From: Monosporascus cannonballus
Lineage: Eukaryota > Ascomycota > Sordariomycetes > Xylariales
Reading direction: 5' to 3'
NCBI GenBank assembly: GCA_004154925.1
Contig: QJNS01000212.1
Coordinates: forward strand, 62,001-126,000
Length of the DNA stretch: 64,000 bases
Below, in pieces: positions 49,008-64,000 of the stretch. Made by a program: the position numbers and the translations under genes. Position 1 is the first letter of the stretch; every line of letters starts with the position of its first letter. The notes beneath the pieces are model-generated. The model saw only the letters and a program-made list of their open reading frames with translations, searched no databases and had not been told where the DNA came from.

Positions 49008-49868
49008 TCGTTACGGGCAAACACCTGTTGCTCAGAATGGATGGTCGGAGCCAAGGAGAAGTGCACCTCCGATCTGGGGCGGTTACATGACATGGATCTA
49101 GTGGGATCTAAAAATCCATCTGGGGGATTCAGGATCCAGAGATCCAATTAGGGTTGGTTGCAAAAATCTAACATGACCCCAAAAGGAGTGGGACAAAGGG
49201 AAGCAATATACGCTCATTACCTTTTCTAAAGCTTAGCTAAACACCAGTTGTAATACAACTTGGTTACGTAAATGACATCTGCTGTTACCAACTTCTCGTT
49301 TAATTAATAATTGAAGCTAATTAAGTTGCTTTAGTTCGGTTATTTAGTGTTCTTAATTTTTAAGCAATGTTAAAGATTTCAATCAGGCGTTGTAGCTATA
49401 GTTTCTTTATAAATAATTAAAATAATGGATTTATCTCGTTAACCTTTAAAGGTTCTAGTTAAGAGATAGAGGTAGTGGTGCCTTCTTAGATACAAAGAAA
49501 AACAGTTGTATATAAGAGATAACGATATTAAAAGTGGCTATAAGTACTTCTAGCAAGAGGCTGAACTATCGGAGCTGAGTGTTAGGGATTCCGCGGTCAC
49601 TGTCATAGTGACCAGGTCTCCAGCTATAAGTAGCTAGGGAAATCTCCCAAATCTTCAGATAGAGAAATTAAGTAGAGCATTACATTCACAGTTATACGTA
49701 CCTTATATTTGGTTACTTATGATATGTGAGACCTTGCCAACTTACCTACGCTACCTCATACAACTATTTCGTCACCTCTCACAAGTCCCACGCAATCCCT
49801 AACACTGAGACCAAGCTATATGGGCCTAGTCTTAGCTAGGTCCGGCATTATCAGTCAAGAAGCTCTCA
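49008..49868. other. AT-rich intergenic region with MITE-like element
   Basis: From about 49,200 to 49,560 the DNA is strongly AT-rich (TTAATTAATAATTGAAG, TTTATAAATAATTAAAAT), as expected for an old repeat altered by RIP-type C-to-T mutation. A MITE-like element follows at 49,578-49,806. No gene is present. Confidence 0.5.
49578..49806. mobile_element. MITE-like element with perfect 13-bp terminal inverted repeats
   Basis: The left end AGTGTTAGGGATT (49578-49590) is the exact reverse complement of the right end AATCCCTAACACT (49794-49806). The 229-bp interior has no open frame. Just inside the left end lies a palindrome, GGTCACT-gtcat-AGTGACC (49595-49613). This is the layout of a non-autonomous DNA transposon. 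A clear target-site duplication is not visible in the bases outside. Confidence 0.55.
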
Positions 49869-53514
<3,646 letters not shown>

Positions 53515-55947
53515 CTAAAAATTATTAAACATGACATTGCTGTAGTTCTCGTCTTCCCACCATGCCTTGCCTCTGTTCTCGATCATGGCGGTCTGCGAGC
53601 CGCCATTGCCCATATCCCCAATGCCGAGGTCCGCCGTGTCTCCCAAGTTGGTAAGTTGGGAAGAGTCCGCATACAGCCAAGGTGTGAAATTGAAAGTGAG
53701 GATGTCCGTCTGCTCATTAGACCGCTCTTTGCCGCGGGGATTGGTCCAAGGTGAGTTTCGGCTCGAAGGGACAAAACCTTTAAATGGTAGTGTAGGTGCT
53801 TCTTGTCCTCCGTCGGCCGTGTCTATTGTGATTTCGGGTGACGTCGCAACGATAATCTCCAATGTCGAGCTTTCGTCCACAACCTCATGTGCCACTGTGG
53901 GGGCGAGAGAGTTATCTAGCAAACCTCCAAACGAGGCCTTGGGAGAGTCCTCCGTAAAGCTGAACTGCAGGATTTCCCACATTAATGGGACGCTGAGGTA
54001 TATCTTAGATGGCATCCAGTCTTCGACGTCCATGCTTTCCGGACCTGCGGCCATCCGTGTCATCTTGGCTAGGCTTCGGTCCTACGAGCAGTCTGTTTTA
54101 GCCTAAACCTTCGCTCATCACAGGAAAACACTTACCAATGCCCCGCATGCTGCGGACGAGGATGTAAAGCCCTTCAAAAACCTTTTGCACTTGGCAAAGT
54201 CTGTGTTGGACTTGTATCTCAACCTTGTGGCGGCAGAGCAACAGTAATAGAGGTGCACGGTAGCTGCGATGGCTGCTACGTGTCCAAAAAACGGATCTGT
54301 CAGTGGCACCTCCTTCTCCACAACCATATCTATCATGCGGACGATCCAGGTGGCGTGCAGAAGGGCGAGCTCCGAAGATCGCCTCCAAAAAGTGTTGGGG
54401 ATGGCCAAGTTTGGATTGTGCTGCGCCCCGACAATGTAGAGAAATGGGTGGTTCAAAACGGTAGGGATCGCGTGGTACATGAACTGCTCCTTGAGCCACG
54501 GTGCCCAATAGTCTCGATTCACCCTCAACTCTTCCACTTTGCGCTTGTAAAATTTGGCAGAATCGTACCGATGACACATGGGGATCATGTTTTCGGTCTC
54601 CATGAAATCGGAAAGTACCTTGGCGTACATGGAGTCGTGCCTCCAGGGCTCTTTCAATATGTTTTGGGAACAGTTCGAAACATATTTCCTTACTTGGCTC
54701 CACACCCAAGCTAGATGGACGCTTGTGTTCCATATTCCAGGTTCATGGGGCGCGGAGCACCCAAGCTCGTCCATGGGAAGAGGGGGTGCCTTTGGGTCGA
54801 GTTCCAACTGGCCACCGTCCGCTGATGAGTAGCGCGGCTGCCATATCTCAGTTGGGACAGTGAGCAGCCCAATCTGACGACCATAGAACTGCTCGAGTAC
54901 CTGGAGGCTCCAGAAAAGTCTCTTTTTCCGCTCAGCGGCTGGGTCATCGATATCATAACAAGACTTGAGATCTAGCATGGCGGATTGACAAAGCTGAAAA
55001 GCAAGGCCAAGGTGGAATTGTCCGAGGTGGAAGTTTCCATCTATATACTGTTAGCTGAAAAGGACCCTGACATGTCACAAAGGTATTTCATGCCTATAAA
55101 GGAAGAGTACGAAAGGAGACACAGGCTCTCAATGGTGGTTAGTTCCACTGTACCGTTTGCTATGCGAAGCATAACCAGACTCTTTGCGTTGTCGCCGTTG
55201 AGTCGCAACTGGTCTTGCTTTTCCGACCAGCGCGAAGTGAGCGCCAGTATACTGCAGGCAAGCTCTTCAGGCAGCAGGCCGGGGTCACTGACCTCTTCAC
55301 GCTCGAAACACCAAATCGGCTGTCTGTGGCAGTACATGAAGTAGAGGCAGATACCAACGTCAATGTCCGATCTTCTAGGACGCAAATTTGAGTCTTCAGG
55401 GTCCGAAATGGCTGTAGACGCATGACTTGTCGCCCTGCTATGCTCGCGGGCTGGAGGGGTGGCCGAGTATGATTTATCCGATGTATCAGGGATTTCTTCG
55501 AGTGCAGATCCTTGAGATGAGGCATGGTTGGCCCTGAGAAGACGGTCAGAAGGTCTGAAGGCAGCACTTGACGGATTTGTATCGTATGTACAAGCCGCCA
55601 CTCAGGAGGAGATCTAGTTTCTCTTCCAAGTGAGCCAGCCTCTCCTCCTATTGATTGATTGTTAGAAAGCCTGAGCTAATAGGGAGGGTATGACGTACCA
55701 CTTACCGATCGGCCACTTTGTGATAGTCTTCTCAGAGGCGGATAAGAGCATGACTGGCTAAGGCGAACGCAGCTCGAGCAAGCTGGTTTCTCGCCGGGGC
55801 AGCGCGTCTTCTTTCTTCTGTGCCATGGTTTCAGCGTGCGATAGGCATGTGAGTTCAGGGACTGCGAACTGACCGGCAGGTGAGGCAGGCATGGTGGTAT
55901 CGTCGTCTCCCACGCGCTCCACGGGACCCATCCTCGAGCGGTGTCAT
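53515..55947 (-). CDS. Zn2Cys6 transcription factor of the betaine cluster
   Basis: Six minus-strand exons (55947-55874, 55817-55706, 55647-55592, 55533-55079, 55040-54136, 54081-53515) close in phase to 722 aa. The zinc cluster is split by intron 1: ACLTC spliced to RRKKTRCPGEKPACSSCVRL. Its six ligands are C21, C24, C31, C38, C41 and C48 (C-x2-C-x6-C-x6-C-x2-C-x6-C). A short coiled coil follows (EERLAHLEEKLDLLL), then a linker and the fungal-specific middle homology region (HLGQFHLGLAFQLCQSAMLDL, KKRLFWSLQVLEQFYGRQIGL). The C-terminus is acidic and aromatic, ending GKAWWEDENYSNVMFNNF, a likely activation domain. The donor of intron 4 is uncertain: GTGACA at 55078 gives the model used, and a GC donor 20 bases earlier would also keep frame. 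Its position between catabolic genes suggests a pathway-specific regulator. Confidence 0.85.
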
Positions 55948-56676
55948 GGTATATGTTGGCCGGAAAGGCCCTTAAACTTTGAAATGGACTCGCTCACGAT
56001 CGAGTAGGATGAATGTCCGCCCTGGTCGAGCAACCTGGAACCGACGGGGAATGGTGGGAGCCCAACCGCGGTGTATACTATTAGGACTGAGGCGGGGTTA
56101 AGGAGCTATTAATAGTTTAGTCCAAGAACTAACCCACCCCAACTTAGCTAAGACGATAACAGCACGCGAATCACGACACCCAGATTGTAGGGTGTGGTGC
56201 GTGATCGGTCGTCACTGATCCATGATGAAGTGGCACACATTACCTAATCGGTCAACGACCAACCATAAGGATCTACAAATTAGAGACCCTCGCCCCCAAT
56301 AATAAGCGTTGTCTAGCACAGGGCGCTCCGAGATGAAAGCGATGTAGTTCTTTGAGGTAGTGAAAAAAGGCCTGTTGTTCTTGTCAAGTTCCAATTGAGC
56401 CCTGATGTCCATGCATCTCTTCATGCTCCGTATAGTTCGTGGATACACATATCTGGAGACTGCAGCGGCGGTCTGGAATGACCCTATCTCTCGGCCCAGG
56501 CTCGAGCTCGGGCTGCCCTCGATGTCGGGTTCTATTGAATGGAGGCGCACGTTTTAACGGCCGTAACATATGTACAGCCAGCGACGCTAGACAAAGTGCC
56601 ATCCGAGACACGAAGACCACTTCACGCCTTGGGACAATCTCTTACATCACGATATGCATCTCTTATTATTACATTA
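55948..56676. other. Intergenic region; promoter of the regulator
   Basis: Upstream DNA of the regulator, with a CGTGATCGG string at 56200-56208, and 3' flank of the oxidase gene. A reverse-strand open frame at 56212-56550 shows no domain and is not supported. Confidence 0.5.
56200..56208 (+). promoter_or_regulatory. Core motif CGTGATCGG upstream of the Zn2Cys6 regulator
   Basis: The 9-bp core of the shared CACGTGATCGG motif occurs about 255 bp upstream of the regulator ATG (55947), a distance like those at the two catabolic genes. This would fit autoregulation. Confidence 0.35.
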
Positions 56677-58117
56677 CTATAACTTCTCGACTGGGTCTAT
56701 CAGATCATTCATCTCTGCTCTCGGCCACTCCGGGTTAAGAGCCGGATCCGGGCGTTCCCTATCCCACGCCCATTTCTCCGCCAGTTCCGGAGCCAGCGAA
56801 TTCTCAAGCATCTGCACTACGTACTTGCCAAGCACCGGAAAGAATTTGAAGCCGTGGAACGAGCCGCAAGTTGCAATGTACAAACCCTTCGAACCCGGGT
56901 GTGGGGAGATGATGAAGTCTCCGCTCGAGGTGAAAGCATCCCTTTTCCGCTAGTCAGTCATTTGGTGCGCTATATCGTCATGGCGATGCGATGCATGACT
57001 TACCAGCAGATACGATGTTTCTCCATCTTCCAGGCTGCGCCTTTGTTACCAAAAAATACACGGTTCGAGTAGCGGATGTCCTCCTTAAGCTTTCCGGGAA
57101 CCTTCCACTGGGCATAATCAGGTTCGGCAGGCGGCATAGAGATGAAGCGACCCGGAAAAACCTCCCGAGTGTTCTTGAAGATGGTTTGTCCCCACCACTT
57201 CAACTCTCTATCGGCAGTAGGCGGAAGAGCGCCAATGAAGGGGCCTGGTCAGGTCATTAGCTGGGCGATGCAATGCGCGTCTTCGTGTTCGACGTCTAAT
57301 CACCTGCTCTTGGGTCTGTAGGGTTCTCCTGAAAGCCCACGGGCATAGCTGCGAATTTCCTGTACGACTCCTCATCAAGAGTCGCCATTCCTGTTGTAAT
57401 GCCCCCCGCCACGATCCTCGAACCAGCTCGAAGATCGTTGCGTCCGCTGCTCGCGGCACTTAGCTCCAATAGCTTAGGCGTGAACGCGCCGGTGCAGAGA
57501 ATAACATGCGAAGCTGTCAACACTGCTCCCTTTGTGGTCTTGACGCCGCTGCAGCGACCGTCATTGTCAATTTGCAACGAGGCAATGTCAGTCGCCACAT
57601 ACTTGATGCCTAGATCCAGAGCTTTGCGAGTGACGGCCCGTAGACAGTCTCCAGCGGCAGCCCAGCCACTGGTCCTGTTCACGAGAACCTCTTTGGCGCC
57701 AGCGTAATCAGCATCTTCGAAGAGCCCCCCGTACATCTTCCGTGCCTCGTCGATTGAAACCGCAGAGATATCAGCCTTACGGCCGAGCTTCCGGTAGTTG
57801 TTAATGACAACCTGCGCGTGCTCGCCGCGGCAGATCCAATAAACGCCTGTCTCATGGAAATACGGCTTCCACAATGGATCAGACTTGAAGACGTCTTGGG
57901 CCTCTATGGCCAGTTGGCAGTAAACAATGTCATCATAGTCGGCTCGCACCGCCTTATTCCAATCCCATGATGCAGCCACGCGACTGGGTGCGTCAAATGC
58001 GTCCCGGTCAACAATCGTGACCGATGCGTCGGGGTATTTCCTGATGAGATGATAAGCAGTGGAAACACCAAACACACCTGCTCCAACGATGAGGTATGAC
58101 GCCTTGTCTGAGGCCAT
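56677..58117 (-). CDS. Monomeric sarcosine oxidase-like FAD oxidase
   Basis: Three minus-strand exons (58117-57304, 57244-57004, 56941-56677) join in phase to 439 aa, the usual length for monomeric sarcosine oxidase and fructosyl-amino-acid oxidase relatives. The FAD dinucleotide-binding motif YLIVGAGVFGVSTAYHL is at residues 8-24. The C-terminal half has RICWDAF, in which the Cys at about 351 lies where MSOX-family enzymes bind flavin covalently, then GDFIISPHPGSKGLYIATCGSFHGFKFFP, the family's signature block. The intron 2 boundary falls within the Trp codon right after that Cys. Likely reaction: oxidative demethylation of an N-methylated amino acid such as sarcosine, giving glycine, formaldehyde and hydrogen peroxide. 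Related fungal enzymes act on fructosyl amino acids, pipecolate or saccharopine, so the substrate is inferred from context. There is no clear peroxisomal SKL-type ending (PVEKL). Confidence 0.85.
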
Positions 58118-59690
58118 CCCAAGTTCCAGGACCGTATCAGGGAATATAACAAATCAGGGTCTCGAATTTTAGCTCCGTAAGGCAGGCAATCCGAGAACCC
58201 CAATTGACAGGAGGGTGGGGAGAGTGACGACCGAGAGAGACTCACGGGACACAGGACGTCAATATACCCAACAAATAGAGAGCTCCCGGTGGTTAGGGCG
58301 AATAATGTTTTATATCGCCTCGCCCGCAAAAGTTGTCTCGAGCTCATTCGCTCGCTCCGTCGTCATCATGCGCACCCGGAACGATTTCCGTCGCCGCCAC
58401 GGAGTAGTGACCGACAAAGCCGTTTGGCTCATCTCGGCATTGCGGATCGGCAAGCACATTAACACAATACACGCAATCTCATCTCCCCAACTGGCATCCC
58501 CATGGGGAAAGAGTGTCCCCACCTCGGCGTCCAAATGCCTGCCACGGTAGACGCCCAACCCCCACTGGCTATCCGAGATCGGAGCCGTATCAGCATTCCA
58601 TCTTGGAAGCTTGATAACACCGACAGGGGAGCTTGCGACAGATATTGCAAAGCCGGAGGCTCTCTGCAGTATCGTCTGACCCTGTTGCGTGAAACTGATA
58701 GCTTTTTATCATTGGTTTTCGGGGCCAATTAAACGCCGAGGCTCTTCAAAGGTAAGGGATCTTGCAGGAATGACATGCAAAGCAGGGTGCCGAGGTTGTT
58801 TACAACTTCAAGGAAGACAAAGTTGCGGCCTTGGTACAGGCACTATTCAGTCTAGATAGAAGGGACCGCGGGGTAGGAGCTCCGGCGGGTTCAAACTCAA
58901 TGATGCACAAGGGATTGAAGCTGTCAGTTTCTTTAGTCCAGAAGCTCATAAGGTGTACAGTGCTTTCAATGTCTGTCTACGAAGAGTCTAGTATGGTGGG
59001 GAGTTGATTTAGAAGTATCCTCTGCCATGGTCGGAGAACAACCGGGGCGAAACCGTCCGCCACCATCGACGGAATCAATGTTTGGCGATGGACGCAATGT
59101 TGGCTGCGTCATGGAGCGACGTGATTCTAGGCTGCGTGTTGCATTAGCAAAAGGAAGTCACGACGTGGCAATCTAAAGATCACGATGTTCGAACAGCTGA
59201 CGTGGCCGTGCGGTTTGCGATTTGACATCTATACTAGCCGACGGGATCCGGAAACTTACCGGCCGGTTGAGTAGAGATTCTGACTGATGCACTTGTCACG
59301 GGCGGCTTCAGCAATCGCCCGCCAGGCCACAAGCAGGGATGTTTCACGTTCTAGATCGTATTTTGAGATCTCGTCTTCCGGGATCTACTGGTTGCCGAGT
59401 ATCGATCAACTCTTGAAGGGAAGCTACCTGAGCACGTGATCGGTATAGCATCCCGGGGCACACGGTCAGCCGTTGACCCCCTACATCCAACTCTACCGGA
59501 ATGGATGCGATAGGAATTATAAAGTAAAGGGGTGTTGATAGATCTCTATGAACCTACTTATAGTGGCAATATGTAAGAATAAAGGACTCCCCATTCCAAG
59601 AGCAATTCATCAAGGAATATCGAAGAACATCAACCAAGCCCCTGAAACTTTAGTCGAGCTCTCTCTACCTTCACCCTATTTGCACTTGCA
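58118..59690. promoter_or_regulatory. Divergent promoter between oxidase and Rieske oxygenase
   Basis: A 1.57-kb region between outward-facing catabolic genes. It holds CACGTGATCGG at 59433-59443. A related GGATCGGCAA at about 58,444 resembles the sequence following the motif copy at 52,600 (GATCGGCAAAA). No gene is supported inside. Confidence 0.5.
59433..59443 (+). promoter_or_regulatory. Shared motif CACGTGATCGG upstream of the Rieske oxygenase
   Basis: Identical to the 11-bp string at 52595-52605 and located about 250 bp upstream of the Rieske ATG at 59691. See the dehydrogenase entry for the composition of the motif. Confidence 0.5.
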
Positions 59691-61001
59691 ATGGCTCAGT
59701 CGTTTCTCAAGAGCTACTTTGGCCTCGGCCGGGCTATCTCAGCCGAGGACGTCAAGACTCCTATCAGAGCTCTCCCAGCTTCTTGGTACACTTCTCAAGA
59801 GATGTACGAGCTCGAGAGGCGTGCCATCTTCTCAAGGAAATGGCTCCTCACCACGCACAAGCACAGGCTCTCTGCATCAGGGGACTGGCTGCGATATGAT
59901 GTGGCTGGATTTCAGTTCATCATCTGCCGTGATCGCGAAGGAAACATCAATGCGTTCCACAACGTTTGCAGACATCGTGCCTTCCCTGTTGTGACCAAGG
60001 AAGAAGGCAACAGCTTCGTCTTCTCCTGCAAGTACCATGGATGGTCCTACGGCCTAAATGGCAAGCTGGCGAAGGCACCTGAGTATCAGGAGCTTGAAGG
60101 ATTCGACAAGTCCAAGAACGGCCTCCTGCCTATCCATGTTCATGTTGACGGGAAAGGTTTCATTTGGGTCAACTTGGATGCCAGCGAGAAGCCAGAGATC
60201 CCCTGGTCGGACGATTTCGAAGGTGTCGACACGCAAACTAGGCTCCAGGACTACAACTGGGAGGACTACCAGTTCGACCACACTTGGGAGATGGAAGGCG
60301 AGTACAATTGGAAGATTCTGGCAGACAACTACAATGAATGTTATCACTGCAAGACTTCACATCCCGATATTCCGAGCATCGCAGACCTCAACTCCTACTA
60401 CGTCAAGACGAATGGCGGACACATCCAACACTTCGGCAACCCCACACCAGAGCAGATTGAAAGGGGGTTCAAAATTTCCAGCACCTACTACTTCCCTAAT
60501 GCCTCGATGAACGTCTCGTAAGTGCATGGCATCTAACCTGACACCGTGAAGTTAAGCTAATTTTCTCCGCCCAGACCTCACTTTTTCTTCATTCAAAGAT
60601 TCGTGCCCAGCGGCCCAACCAAATCGGTCATGAGATACGAAGTCTACCGAAACAAGAATTCGAGCGACGAAGATTTCGAGACGATCAGCAATATGTACAA
60701 GCGGATCATGTCGGAAGACAAGTACCTGTGCGCGAATGCGCAGAAGAACCTGAATGCCGGTGTCTTTGTCAACGGCGAGATGCATCCTACGATGGAGAAG
60801 GGCCCTCTGTTCTTCCAGAAGGGCGTGCGCGACATCGTGCAGGCACATTACAAGCGAGAAAGGGAAGCCGGCCACGAGATCTGGCCTGCCCGACAGTCCC
60901 TTCCTAAGTCTGGTACTGTTAGTGAACACGACATCGCCTTCTGCGCAAATGTGGAACGATGCGTGAGCAGCAGCGTCAACAGAAAGGCCCTTGCATTTTA
61001 A
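59691..61001 (+). CDS. Rieske non-haem iron oxygenase, choline monooxygenase / betaine demethylase type
   Basis: Two exons, 59691-60517 and 60575-61001, join in phase (NVS|PHFFF) to 417 aa, a normal length for the alpha subunit of these enzymes. The Rieske [2Fe-2S] site is complete: C93-x-H95 in NVCRHRAFPV and C113-x2-H116 in FSCKYHGWSYGLNG. The mononuclear iron site reads ADNYNECYHCKTSHPDI, with E216, H219 and H224. The closest families by pattern are plant-type choline monooxygenase and bacterial glycine betaine or carnitine oxygenases, which attack quaternary trimethylamines. With the two neighbouring demethylating flavoenzymes the likeliest reaction is glycine betaine to dimethylglycine plus formaldehyde. 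Carnitine, choline or proline betaine cannot be excluded. No dedicated reductase is visible in the window, so electrons must come from a partner encoded elsewhere. No transit peptide is obvious. Confidence 0.88.
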
Positions 61002-62030
61002 TATCATGTTATACAATGTCAAGGGAGGGTAAAGGAACTGCATAAGGGGCTTCTTTTTTTTTTAGCGAGTTGTTTTAGTGTAACGTAATTCCATAATCGA
61101 ACCGAACATACAAGCAAGCCGCACACTTTTTTCTCAGTATCGTACCTTGACGCCTGTCTTACCGTAACTACTCCTTTACGTCTCTCTGATCTGTTAGATC
61201 TTGTGCATCTTGCGTCTAATTTGCTTCTCGGAGGGCTGAGACCTCTGTCTTGGGGAGGAGGACTATTATTGGAGTTATCCTGGGACTCGCGAAGTCTGAT
61301 AATAGACACGGCAGATATGAGCCCTCTACATAGATTCCATGACCTAGGCTGGAAAGACGTTAAGCATGGCAAGAGTTCAGTTAGGTGTGGTGAAGATAGA
61401 ATATAAACTGATTAGAAGGAGCGTTCTCGAAAATTACCTACTATAAAGCAACAGCCGTTACTTTAGGAAAGATGTTACCTTGTCGAGATCGGGCCCGATT
61501 TTTAAGGAATAGCTGCGATAGCAGGATTAGGTTTCCGCTTATTCTTCAGGTCCGTATTCTATGTAGAACTCTTCATAAACCTTCGTAAACGCAATTGCTC
61601 AGTCAAGTAACTAAATTAACGGAGCCGAGTCTAAGCAAAGCGGCGGACACGCTATACCCGATTGGTCAAGCGCCCCACGTCGGTGTAAAACCCATGTCTT
61701 CCAAAGGAAAGTGGTCTCGTCAGTCCACTCGTGCCTGCCAAGCTCCACTAGTTACCCCTGTGTGGGTATTGAATTATATAAGCAGAGCTAATGGTCAGCT
61801 TTGGAGCTAATGTACCTAAGTACTTACAGTTAGACCGACTTTGGAGATCCCCACTTTTGCGCCAGCCTCGCCCAAAAGTCATTTTCATCATCTCCAACTT
61901 TCTCTATCATTCGTTGCATCGTCCATCCAACTTAAACCTGCTTTATACGCGACGATCGCCTCCCCCCGGATCGAGACTGCTGCTACCGCCATCACATTAG
62001 ATACCTTGATGCGAATATCATCCCGATGAC
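61002..62030. other. Intergenic region upstream of Cwc22
   Basis: 3' flank of the Rieske gene with a T10 run near 61,055, then unstructured DNA. It ends in a CT-rich leader of the Cwc22 gene (about 61,840-62,030). No gene is supported. Confidence 0.5.
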
Positions 62031-64000
62031 ATGGCTTCCGTCGATGTAAAACCGCAGCTAGATGACCGGTCACCCGCTGGGGTTCCACGGTCGCCTCGTC
62101 GCGGCGATCGCGGTCGGCCGCGCGATGGCGGCGACTCGTACAGACCAGCGCGCGACCGACGCTCCCCGCCCCGACAAAGGTCGCCACCTCCTCGCCAGCG
62201 CACACCCCCGAAGATGCCCACCGAGGAGGAGAAGCAGGCCGCCGCCAAGGCCGAGTACCAGAAGCTCCTGAACATGCGGTCCGGTGGCACGTACATCCCG
62301 CCCGCGCGTCTGCGCGCCCTGCAGGCCCAGATCACCGACAAGACGAGCAAGGAGTACCAACGCATGGCCTGGGAGGCCCTCAAGAAGTCCATCAACGGTC
62401 TGATCAACAAGGTCAACACCGCCAACATCAAGCACATCGTGCCGGAACTCTTCAACGAGAACCTGGTGAGGGGACGCGGCCTGTTCTGCAGGAGCATCAT
62501 GAAGGCTCAGGCCGCCAGTTTACCGTTCACCCCCATCTACGCGGCCATGGCGGCCATCGTCAATACGAAACTGCCTCAGGTCGGTGAGCTGCTGGTCAAG
62601 CGCCTGGTCATGCAGTTCAGGAAGGCTTTCAAGCGGAACGACAAGGCTGTCTGCTTGTCTTCGACGACGTTCATCGCCCACCTGGTGAACCAGCAGGTAG
62701 TCCACGAGATGTTGGCTGCTCAAATGTTGCTCCTGCTATTACAAAAGCCGACGGACGACAGCGTTGAGATCGCGGTCGGTCTAACAAAGGAAGTCGGCCA
62801 ACACATGGAGGAAATGAGCCCACCCATTGCGTCGGCCGTATTCGACCAGTTCAGAAACATACTACACGAAGCGGATATCGACAAGCGCGTCCAATATATG
62901 GTCGAAGTCCTTTTCCAGATTCGGAAGGATAAGTACAAGGATAACCCAGCGATCAAGGAGGAGCTGGACCTTATCGAGGAAGAAGACCAGATCACACACC
63001 GAGTTGAGCTCGACGGCCCTATCGATGTTGAGGATGGACTCAACATTTTCAAGTTTGACCCAGAGTGGGAGGAAAATGAAGAGAGATACAAGAAGCTGAA
63101 GGCGGAAATCCTAGGCGAGGGTAGTGACTACGACGACGACGATGAAGAAGATGATGACGAGAGCTCCGATGAGGAGGACGAGGAGCAGAAGGCCATGGAG
63201 ATCAAGGATCAGAGCAACACTGATCTTGTCAACCTCAGACGAACGATCTACCTCACGATACAAAGTGCGATGGACCCCGAAGAGGCTGTCCACAAGTTGA
63301 TGAAGATCAACCTCCCTGCGGGGCAGGAGCCGGAGCTGCCGTCTATGATCGTAGAATGCTGCAGCCAGGAGAAAACTTACACAAAATTCTTTGGATTGAT
63401 AGGCGAGCGCTTTGCCAAGATTAACCGGTTATGGACGGACCTATTTGAACAGAGCTTCACCAAGTACTACAACACCATCCATCGATTTGAGACGAACAAG
63501 CTTCGGAACATTGCAAGGTAAGTCGGAAAGCACCAATTGAACAAAGAATTCGGGTTGAAGGCATGCTAACCTAAAGCGTAGGTTCTTCGGGCATCTATTT
63601 GGCTCAGATGCAATTGGCTGGCATGTGCTCTCTGTCATCCATCTCAACGAGGAGGAAACGACATCTGCATCCAGAATCATGATCAAGATACTATTTCAGG
63701 AGATATCTGAGGAGTTAGGCATGCCTAAGCTCCAAGCGCGGATGAGAGACGAAGCGTTGCAACCCCACTTGGAAGGTCTCTTCCCACGGGACAACCCGCG
63801 CAATGTCCGGTTTTCCATCAACTACTTCACAAGTATTGGCATGGGTGCTCTGACGGAGGATATGAGGGAATATCTGGCGAACATGCCGAAGCCGGCGCTG
63901 CCTGCACCTCTGCCAGAGGACGAGTCAGACTCAGAATCGGTGTCGAGTTATTCATCATACACTGGATCCTCTTACTCCTCCCGATCCCGATCCCGGACGC
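62031..64000 (+). CDS. CWC22: Pre-mRNA splicing factor Cwc22 (3' end beyond window)
   Basis: Cwc22 is a spliceosomal protein that supports Prp2 action and, in many eukaryotes, recruits eIF4A3 to start exon-junction complex assembly. Exon 1 is 62031-63517 and exon 2 starts at 63582 and runs past the window edge; the junction restores NIAR|FFGHLFGSDAIGW. An Arg/Pro/Ser-rich N-terminus precedes the MIF4G domain (about residues 75-320: EALKKSINGLINKVNTANI, ELFNENLVRGRGLFCRSIMKAQ, LVMQFRKAFKRND). A highly acidic linker follows (SDYDDDDEEDDDESSDEEDEE). The MA3 domain comes next (LVNLRRTIYLTIQSAMDPEEA to the exon 2 part VRFSINYFTSIGMGALTEDMREYL). The visible end enters an SR-type tail (SSYTGSSYSSRSRSRS). 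At least 636 residues are in view. Confidence 0.93.

Noticed and set aside
55078..55098. GC-AG intron in the Zn2Cys6 regulator
   Set aside because: A GC donor after SSFI would also keep frame, but an ordinary GT donor (GTGACA at 55078) gives an equally good join, so the non-canonical form is not needed.

Overview
The window is nuclear DNA of a filamentous ascomycete (Pezizomycotina, most likely a Sordariomycete). Genes are split by many short introns of about 50 to 120 bp with GTRNGT-like donors, CTAAC/CTGAC branch sites and YAG acceptors. The families present are typical of these fungi: Ku80, a Par32-type protein, a NACHT-ankyrin receptor and a Zn2Cys6 regulator. There are no operons, no CRISPR array and no convincing tRNA or rRNA. 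All exon models were spliced by hand; for every model given, the codon phase closes across each junction.

Layout. 0.6-3.1 kb: Ku80 (+). 4.3-5.0 kb: small BTB-like protein (+). 5.7-7.9 kb: Gfd2/YDR514C-type RNase H-fold protein (+). 8.4-8.9 kb: mitochondrial import J-protein Pam18/Tim14 (-), divergent from 9.3-10.4 kb Rlp24 (+), which converges on 10.8-11.7 kb Par32-like protein (-). 12.5-15.8 kb: NLR-type receptor with a NACHT domain and ankyrin repeats (-). 15.9-22.8 kb: gene desert. 22.8-24.5 kb: C2H2 protein (+). 26.0-27.4 kb: multi-pass membrane protein (+). 31.1-33.6 kb: ING-family PHD protein (+). 34.2-34.7 kb: decayed NTF2-like relic. 37.3-40.8 kb: BCAS3-like WD40 protein (+). 41.5-42.0 kb: Dpm2 (-). 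43.5-44.7 kb: unrecognised four-exon gene (+). 48.4-49.0 kb: small lectin-like protein (+). 49.9-61.0 kb: a four-gene cluster. 62.0 kb to the end: Cwc22 (+), cut by the window edge.

The most interesting region is 49.9-61.0 kb. It holds a dimethylglycine/sarcosine dehydrogenase-type flavoprotein, a Zn2Cys6 regulator, a monomeric sarcosine oxidase-like flavoprotein and a Rieske non-haem iron oxygenase of the choline monooxygenase/betaine demethylase type. Together these would strip the three methyl groups of glycine betaine: betaine to dimethylglycine (Rieske), to sarcosine, to glycine. An 11-bp motif, CACGTGATCGG, lies about 235-250 bp upstream of both the dehydrogenase and the Rieske gene. 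Its 9-bp core lies about 250 bp upstream of the regulator. This suggests co-regulation. The pathway assignment is an inference from families and gene order.

Other notable points: a 25-nt micro-exon that encodes the Walker A loop of the NLR; near-identical ankyrin repeats in the same gene; a stop-free, multiple-of-three intron inside the PHD finger of the ING protein; a Dpm2 gene whose first coding exon is only the ATG; two MITE-like inverted-repeat elements; and several G/C homopolymers of 17-18 bases in intergenic DNA.
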